Below, piece by piece: positions 32,078-36,298 of a stretch of 36,298 bases of DNA. This DNA comes from Mucilaginibacter sp. (GTDB lineage: Bacteria > Bacteroidota > Bacteroidia > Sphingobacteriales > Sphingobacteriaceae). The stretch spans positions 1-36,298 of the forward strand of contig NZ_JAQBOW010000023.1 in the NCBI RefSeq assembly GCF_028287845.1. Direction: 5' to 3'. The notes under the pieces are model-generated. The model was not told the DNA's origin. It was given only the letters and a program-made list of their open reading frames with translations, and did not search any database. The translations under genes and the position numbers were made by a program. Every line of letters begins with the position of its first letter. Positions within the stretch are counted from its first letter, which is position 1.

Positions 32078-33025
32078 TTAATAATTACTCGCTTTATTTA
32101 ACAGATCAATAGCATTAGCATCTAAATTTAAATGTACGGCCTGCGTAATTTCCTGTAGTTGTTTTACAGATGTAGCACTTGCAATAGGCGCGGTAATACC
32201 AGTGCGGGCAATAACCCAGGCAATGGCCACAGTTGCAGGTGTGGTTTTATATTTAGCGGCCACTTCATCTAAAGCGGCTAAAATTCTAAAGCCGCGATCA
32301 TTCAAATATTTTTTTATACCACCACCGCGCGGGCTTTTAGAAAGATCAGCCTCTGAGCGATATTTACCGGTTAAGAACCCGCTTGCCAGCGAGTAGAAGG
32401 TAATAACACCAATGTTGTTCTCTATACAAACCGGTTCCAGCTCTTTTTCATAATCTGCGCGATCATATAAGTTATATTCTGGTTGCAGAGTTTGGTAAGC
32501 TGCAAGGTTGTTATCCTTACTTACTTGTAATGATTCTTTAAACCGGGTTGCATCATAATTTGATGCACCTATCGCCCTTACTTTACCTTGTTTTATCAGG
32601 TCGGTATAGGTGGCTAAAGTTTCTTCGAAGGGTGTATCCTTATCATCATCATGTGATTGATAAAGGTCGATATAATCTGTTTGTAAACGCTTTAATGAGG
32701 CTTCAACGGCTTGGGTAATATATTTTTTGGACAGGCCTTGCATACCTTCCATAGGCTTGCCTACTTTTGTAGCGATAATTACTTTATCGCGCTTGCCTGA
32801 TTTTTTTAGCCAGTTGCCAATAATAGTTTCAGATTCTCCGCCTTTATGACCCGGCACCCATCTTGAATAAACATCAGCTGTATCAATAAATTCAAGGCTG
32901 GAGCTAACAAAGGCATCCAATAATTCAAATGATTGCTTTTCATCAACGGTCCAGCCAAACACATTGCCGCCAAAGCAAAACGGGCTCACCATTATGCCCG
33001 ATTGGCCTAATTCTCTTTTTTTCAT
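32078..33025 (-). CDS. Aldo/keto reductase
   Basis: 315 residues, full-length AKR fold. Catalytic tetrad visible: Asp48 and Tyr53 in EFIDTADVYS, Lys87 in VIIATKVG, His125 in LYQSHDD. RAIGASNYDATRF and VAIAWVIARTGITAPIASAT (NADPH-binding end) follow as in the YhdN/AKR11-like group. It reduces aldehydes or ketones in the cytosol with NADPH; physiological substrate unknown. Monocistronic. Confidence 0.94.
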   Translation of the reverse strand: MKKRELGQSGIMVSPFCFGGNVFGWTVDEKQSFELLDAFVSSSLEFIDTADVYSRWVPGHKGGESETIIGNWLKKSGKRDKVIIATKVGKPMEGMQGLSKKYITQAVEASLKRLQTDYIDLYQSHDDDKDTPFEETLATYTDLIKQGKVRAIGASNYDATRFKESLQVSKDNNLAAYQTLQPEYNLYDRADYEKELEPVCIENNIGVITFYSLASGFLTGKYRSEADLSKSPRGGGIKKYLNDRGFRILAALDEVAAKYKTTPATVAIAWVIARTGITAPIASATSVKQLQEITQAVHLNLDANAIDLLNKASNY

Positions 33026-33054
33026 ACTAATTTAAATATTTATTGCCTTATCCA

Positions 33055-33084
33055 CACCCTTTTCCTTTGGAGAGGATTGGGTGA
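33055..33084. repeat. Short dispersed repeat of the CACCCT...TTGGAGAGG...GGGTG type
   Basis: CACCC and GGGTG arms enclose TTTTCCTTTGGAGAGGATT, with an inner CCT/AGG pair. The string TCCTTTGGAGAGGATTGGGT resembles a very common intergenic repeat of Bacteroidota genomes. Copy number here: one. Confidence 0.45.
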
Positions 33085-33097
33085 GGTTTTACGCCCG

Positions 33098-33193
33098 CAA
33101 TTTCGCTATTTGTTCGCCCATTTCATCAGGCTAACCAAAAAGATAGGTGTTCGTTATTTGTTCGGCCATTTCATCAACCCAACCAAAAAGATA
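33098..33193 (-). repeat. 48-bp tandem duplication across the 3' end of a small gene
   Basis: Copies at 33146-33193 and 33098-33145 are about 80 percent identical (about nine differences), sharing ATTTGTTCG, CCATTTCATCA and AACCAAAAAGATA. The distal copy lies after the in-frame stop. Confidence 0.8.
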
Positions 33194-33376
33194 GGGGTCT
33201 GTACCGTCAATTTTTTGCCAGCCACCCCTTGCATCAGGTGCAATAGTTAAATACAGCGTATCATCTAATGATTTGAATTGGTAAGCTTTTTTATGACCGC
33301 CGTGGGTTATGTGTTTAATTATGCCACTAACCGGGCCGTCTGTGCCGGTTAAGGTCGCTTCAAATTGTTGTTCCAT
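33131..33376 (-). CDS. Small hypothetical protein with duplicated, amber-ended C-terminus
   Basis: 81 residues, no signal peptide, no recognised family. It contains ATLTGTDGPVSGIIKHITHG and YQFKSLDDTLYLTIAPDARG, then DPYLFGWVDEMAEQITNTYLFG. The final YLFG is the start of a second copy of a 16-residue unit: reading past the TAG gives PDEMGEQIAKLRA and a TAA at 33091-33089. The TAG stands where the first copy has Trp (TGG). So a 48-bp tandem duplication followed by mutation appears to have moved the stop. The gene is probably functional with a short changed tail, but the original end may have been EMGEQIAKLRA. Confidence 0.65.
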   Translation of the reverse strand: MEQQFEATLTGTDGPVSGIIKHITHGGHKKAYQFKSLDDTLYLTIAPDARGGWQKIDGTDPYLFGWVDEMAEQITNTYLFG

Positions 33377-33546
33377 AATTTATTTATAACAATTTCTTCC
33401 AATTTGTGTTTTGGCGTTTACAGCAAGAATTTGCTGGTATGAAGTAAGGATTGCTAATCAAATTTATTGCTGTTGTCAGTCACGGCTTAGGGAGGTAAAT
33501 TAATTGACTTTAGCTATATCACCGCTACAAATTTTATCTTTACCCT

Positions 33547-33786
33547 ATGGAGCAAGTTAAGCCCGATACACAGGTATTAATTGATAGTGTAAGTACCCGC
33601 ATGCCCTTTGGTAAATATAAGGGCACTTTTATTTGCGATATGCCTGTACACTATCTGGAGTGGTTAAAAAATAAAGGTTTGCCACCGGGCAAATTAGGTA
33701 TGATGCTATCAACAGTTTATGAGATCAAAATAAATGGTTTGAATACCATATTGATGAAAATAAAAGCTGTTTACAAAACCAAATGA
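33547..33786 (+). CDS. DUF3820-type small protein
   Basis: 79 residues. MPFGKYKGTFICDMPVHYLEWL and GLPPGKLGMMLSTVYEIK match the DUF3820 family (also called putative quorum-sensing-regulated virulence factor), whose FGKYKG motif is also found near nucleic-acid-processing enzymes. No export signal; cytosolic. Function unproven. The 170 bp upstream hold nothing else recognised; MsrA follows 56 bp downstream on the same strand. Confidence 0.85.
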   Translation: MEQVKPDTQVLIDSVSTRMPFGKYKGTFICDMPVHYLEWLKNKGLPPGKLGMMLSTVYEIKINGLNTILMKIKAVYKTK

Positions 33787-33842
33787 CCAATTAATGACCA
33801 TCCGCAAAACAGGCTACTGCGTATATTTGTTAAAATGATAAT

Positions 33843-34499
33843 ATGAAAAATTCAATTCTGTATATTTTACTTAGCCTGGTTATGTGGGGTTGCGCTAACG
33901 GGCAGGACAAGCCCGGCGATAATGATATTGCCAAATTGCCAAAAGTTAAACCGGGGCAGGCAGTAGCCACATTTGGCGGCGGTTGTTTTTGGGCGATGAG
34001 TGAAGCCATGGCCGAACTTAAGGGTGTTGACCAGGTAGTTGCCGGATTTGCAGGCGGTACAACAAAAAACCCGACTTATGAGGAGGTATGTACCCGCACA
34101 ACCGGCCATGCCGAAACAGCGCAGATCTATTATAACCCTAAAGTAATAAGTTATGAAAAACTGGCCGAGGCATTCTTTTACGCGCATAACCCAACCGAGC
34201 TAAACTACCAGGGCCCTGATGAAGGTGCAGATTATCGTTCGGTAGCGTTTTACCGTACACCCGAAGAAAAGGCTACTTTATTGGCCCTGATAAAAAAGAT
34301 CAATATAAGTAAACATTATAACGCCCCGATAGTAACCCAAGTGGTGCCCTTTACTGTATTTTATGCGGCCGAAAACTATCACCAGGGGTATTATAAACTG
34401 CACCAGGGAAGCGCGTATATACAAGGCGTTTCTGTACCCAAGGTTATGAAAATGCGACAGATGGAAAAGGCGTTTTTGAAACCGGAATTTCAAAAATAA
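33843..34499 (+). CDS. msrA: Peptide-methionine (S)-S-oxide reductase, probably exported lipoprotein
   Basis: 218 residues. Catalytic GGGCFW motif with Cys48, followed by GVDQVVAGFAGGTTKNPTYE, TGHAETAQIYYNP and ENYHQGYY, all classic MsrA. The N-terminus MKNSILYILLSLVMWGCANG is a lipoprotein-like signal with Cys17, so the enzyme is likely anchored in the periplasm, where it repairs oxidised Met in envelope proteins; the lipobox (MWGC) is atypical. No MsrB domain is fused. Only one further Cys is in the mature part besides the lipid Cys and Cys48, so its recycling partner is not clear. Confidence 0.94.
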   Translation: MKNSILYILLSLVMWGCANGQDKPGDNDIAKLPKVKPGQAVATFGGGCFWAMSEAMAELKGVDQVVAGFAGGTTKNPTYEEVCTRTTGHAETAQIYYNPKVISYEKLAEAFFYAHNPTELNYQGPDEGADYRSVAFYRTPEEKATLLALIKKINISKHYNAPIVTQVVPFTVFYAAENYHQGYYKLHQGSAYIQGVSVPKVMKMRQMEKAFLKPEFQK

Positions 34500-34512
34500 T
34501 TCCAAACCTGCT

Positions 34513-34554
34513 AACCGCGCGTCATCCTATGTTTGTATAGGATGACGCGCGGTT
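34513..34554. terminator. Perfect 18-bp hairpin between msrA and corA, probable bidirectional terminator
   Basis: AACCGCGCGTCATCCTAT (34513-34530) and its exact reverse complement (34537-34554) with a 6-nt loop GTTTGT. It lies in the 65-bp convergent gap. No strong T tract on either side, so termination efficiency is uncertain, but no other structure is present in the gap. Confidence 0.7.
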
Positions 34555-34564
34555 GTGAGTTTAG

Positions 34565-35683
34565 TTATAGTTTACTAAACCATCCCTTTCGCCAAAATAC
34601 AATTACTTGTATTATGGCAATAATAAACATGCCGCCCAAAGCATAATAATAGCCATGTGGCGAGTATAATTCAGGCAAATTATCCGGCATAACTTTATTA
34701 TTTACCGGATCTACCCGTGCAAAGTTCATCCCGTAAATACCGGCAACAAAGGTTAGCGGGATAAATATTACCGAGATAATGGTTAGCACCTTCATGATCT
34801 CGTTCATCCGGTTGCTTACCATAGATAAATACAGATCAATAACACTGCTGGCTATTTCCTTGTAATTTTCTATCAGGTCCATTACCTGTATACAATGGTC
34901 GTAAGCATCACGCAAAAACATTTTAACCTCGGCGGTAACCAGCGGATTTTCGGTGCGTAAAATATCATTTATTTTATCGCGTTCGGGCCAGGTAATACGC
35001 CTTAATATAATCAGGGTTCGTTTTAGTTGCTGGGTATCAAACATTATGGTTTTGTCGGCATTGGTATATAAACGGTCTTCAATCGTATCCAGTTCATCAC
35101 CAATTTTAGCCAGTAAAACAAAGTAAGTATCAATTATAGTGTCTGATAAAGCATAACACATATAACCCGGCCCTGCAGTGCGTATAGCGCCTTTACCAGC
35201 TGCTAAACGGGCCTTAACAGCTTCAAAATGTTCGGAGTGGGTTTCTTCAAAACTTATAATGAGATCCTTTTTAACCAATGCAGAGAATTGGTTATTACAA
35301 AGCTCATTCTCATCGTTAAAATATATTTGCCTGCTTACGCTAAAAACATAATCATCATACTCATCAAACTTGGGGCGCTGGTGTGTGTTTACAATATCCT
35401 CAAGCACTAATGGATTAATTTTAAGATGGGCGCCGATATCTTCTATCAATTTAGCATCGCCAAGTCCTTTTATTTGTATCCAGTGGGTATGTTCAGGACA
35501 TTTTTTAAACTGGCTAAGTATCACTTTAATATCGTGGCCCTCTGCTGTTACCAGTTCATTTTCGTTGTAAGAATAAATAGCTATAATAGGTTTAAGCGCA
35601 TCATCAGGAATGTTAATTGCTCCCGGGCGCTCACCTACCGTTCGCTTGCGTGTTTTATAGCGTACCCTTTTAATATTGCTCAT
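34565..35683 (-). CDS. corA: CorA family Mg2+/Co2+ channel
   Basis: 372 residues. A cytosolic N-terminal alpha/beta domain and long helix (residues 1-295), then two C-terminal membrane helices: VIFIPLTFVAGIYGMNF carries the diagnostic GMN motif at the pore mouth, and the second is YALGGMFIIAIIQVIVFW followed by a basic tail (RKGWFSKL). It conducts Mg2+ (or Co2+/Ni2+) into the cell as a pentamer. Its start codon shares one base with the stop of the WbqC gene (TAATG), so it is probably translationally coupled to it. The basic N-terminus (KRVRYKTRKRTVGERPG) is an unusual extension. Confidence 0.95.
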   Translation of the reverse strand: MSNIKRVRYKTRKRTVGERPGAINIPDDALKPIIAIYSYNENELVTAEGHDIKVILSQFKKCPEHTHWIQIKGLGDAKLIEDIGAHLKINPLVLEDIVNTHQRPKFDEYDDYVFSVSRQIYFNDENELCNNQFSALVKKDLIISFEETHSEHFEAVKARLAAGKGAIRTAGPGYMCYALSDTIIDTYFVLLAKIGDELDTIEDRLYTNADKTIMFDTQQLKRTLIILRRITWPERDKINDILRTENPLVTAEVKMFLRDAYDHCIQVMDLIENYKEIASSVIDLYLSMVSNRMNEIMKVLTIISVIFIPLTFVAGIYGMNFARVDPVNNKVMPDNLPELYSPHGYYYALGGMFIIAIIQVIVFWRKGWFSKL

Positions 35684-36294
35684 TATAAATAATTAATAGT
35701 TTGCGGCCCCTGGTTAAATAACAGATCAACAATACTCAGATTTTTTATAAACCCATTTCGTTCTTCAAAAACCTGGAAGTAGGGCTTTTGTTCAAAGTTA
35801 AATTCCTTTTTTGTACTTATGGCATTGCGGTAATCATGCAATAACGGATATTCGGGCTCATAGGTCTCTGTGTATCGCAGTGGCAGTTGTATTTTAATAA
35901 ACTTTAGCAGCATTTGTAAAAGCTGCTCATTATAATCAAACAGGTAGGTAAACTTTTTTTGGTAGAACGGCGCAAAATCATCCTCATAATACTCAAAATA
36001 GGCTGACCGGCGATAGCATGATTCCAGACCCATCCAATGCATGCGCTGCCAGTTAAAATCATAACTTATTTTTACATCTTTTATCCTGGTATGCAGTTTT
36101 GAGCCCTTAACAACAGGCACGGTAAGTGAAAGTACACCATCCGGCGAATGTATGTTTGCACGGTTACGATAGGTTTGTTTTGGAAAATGTTCTTCTCTTT
36201 CTATCAGTATCTCAGGCTTGTAAGCACATAGTTTTGTAAAATACGCTACCGGCGGAAGATAAAACATAGGTAACACAGCGCCTTTTTCAATCAT
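35683..36294 (-). CDS. WbqC family protein
   Basis: 203 residues, start ATG at 36294 only 4 bp from the window edge, so an upstream start cannot be fully excluded. LPMFYLPPVAYFTKLC (strand with P-P-Y/F near the start), EREEHFPKQTYRNRANIHSP, LSLTVPVVKGSKLHTRIKD, and WQRMHWMGLESCYRRSAYFE are WbqC signatures. WbqC proteins occur in O-antigen and glycan loci and elsewhere, and their enzymatic role is unsettled. The stop overlaps the corA start by one base. Confidence 0.9.
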   Translation of the reverse strand: MIEKGAVLPMFYLPPVAYFTKLCAYKPEILIEREEHFPKQTYRNRANIHSPDGVLSLTVPVVKGSKLHTRIKDVKISYDFNWQRMHWMGLESCYRRSAYFEYYEDDFAPFYQKKFTYLFDYNEQLLQMLLKFIKIQLPLRYTETYEPEYPLLHDYRNAISTKKEFNFEQKPYFQVFEERNGFIKNLSIVDLLFNQGPQTINYL

Positions 36295-36298
36295 ATAT

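Overview
The window looks like a chromosomal segment of a Bacteroidota bacterium of the family Sphingobacteriaceae, close to Mucilaginibacter or Pedobacter. This is inferred from gene content: a type IX secretion C-terminal sorting domain, a TPR protein ending in a histidine-kinase-type dimerization helix, MG2 and plug-domain proteins, a PhnB-like VOC protein, DUF4287/DUF5655, AT-rich spacers, few Shine-Dalgarno sites, and many dispersed hairpin repeats. No rRNA, tRNA, CRISPR array, transposase or phage gene was seen.

Layout. Positions 1-1908 hold the 3' end of a dipeptide epimerase facing an M20 dipeptidase, with a perfect 17-bp hairpin between them. Positions 2056-6957 are the most unusual part: a secreted SGNH hydrolase with a T9SS tail; five tiny minus-strand genes for exported peptides (3007-4280), three of which have no entry or only a wrong start in a simple ORF search; a divergent periplasmic-TPR/transmembrane/DHp protein (4667-6094); a small orphan protein; and an XRE regulator. 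Positions 7115-15125 carry a UvrD-type helicase, a 924-residue MG2 protein and an M1 peptidase, with two copies of an undescribed spaced-repeat intergenic element. Positions 15213-23181 hold a YyaL-like thioredoxin-fold protein, SlyD, an acyl-CoA thioesterase, an acyl desaturase, a GlxA-type regulator with a small divergent operon (VOC, DoxX, DUF4287/DUF5655) and a secreted protein of unknown role. Positions 23545-27929 are a sugar cassette (Gfo/Idh/MocA oxidoreductase, TIM-barrel isomerase, MFS transporter) followed by an orphan ABC ATPase. Positions 28282-36298 hold a cytochrome c and glucose/sorbosone dehydrogenase pair, small exported proteins, an aldo/keto reductase, a DUF3820 protein, MsrA, CorA and WbqC.

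Main discovery candidate. The five exported peptide precursors at 3007-4280 share one C-terminal signature, L-(A/G)-T-A-D. Three carry it once at the extreme C-terminus. Two carry it as 7 and 5 tandem 12-residue units. In four of the five precursors a Lys or Arg stands exactly before a heptapeptide of the form x-(V/I/T)-L-(A/G)-T-A-D. The divergent neighbour places a TPR domain in the periplasm. TPR domains are the peptide-binding modules of the Gram-positive RRNPP quorum sensors, so the locus could be a peptide-signalling system with single-copy and polyprotein (alpha-factor-like) precursors. The shared signature is visible in the sequence. The signalling role is inference.
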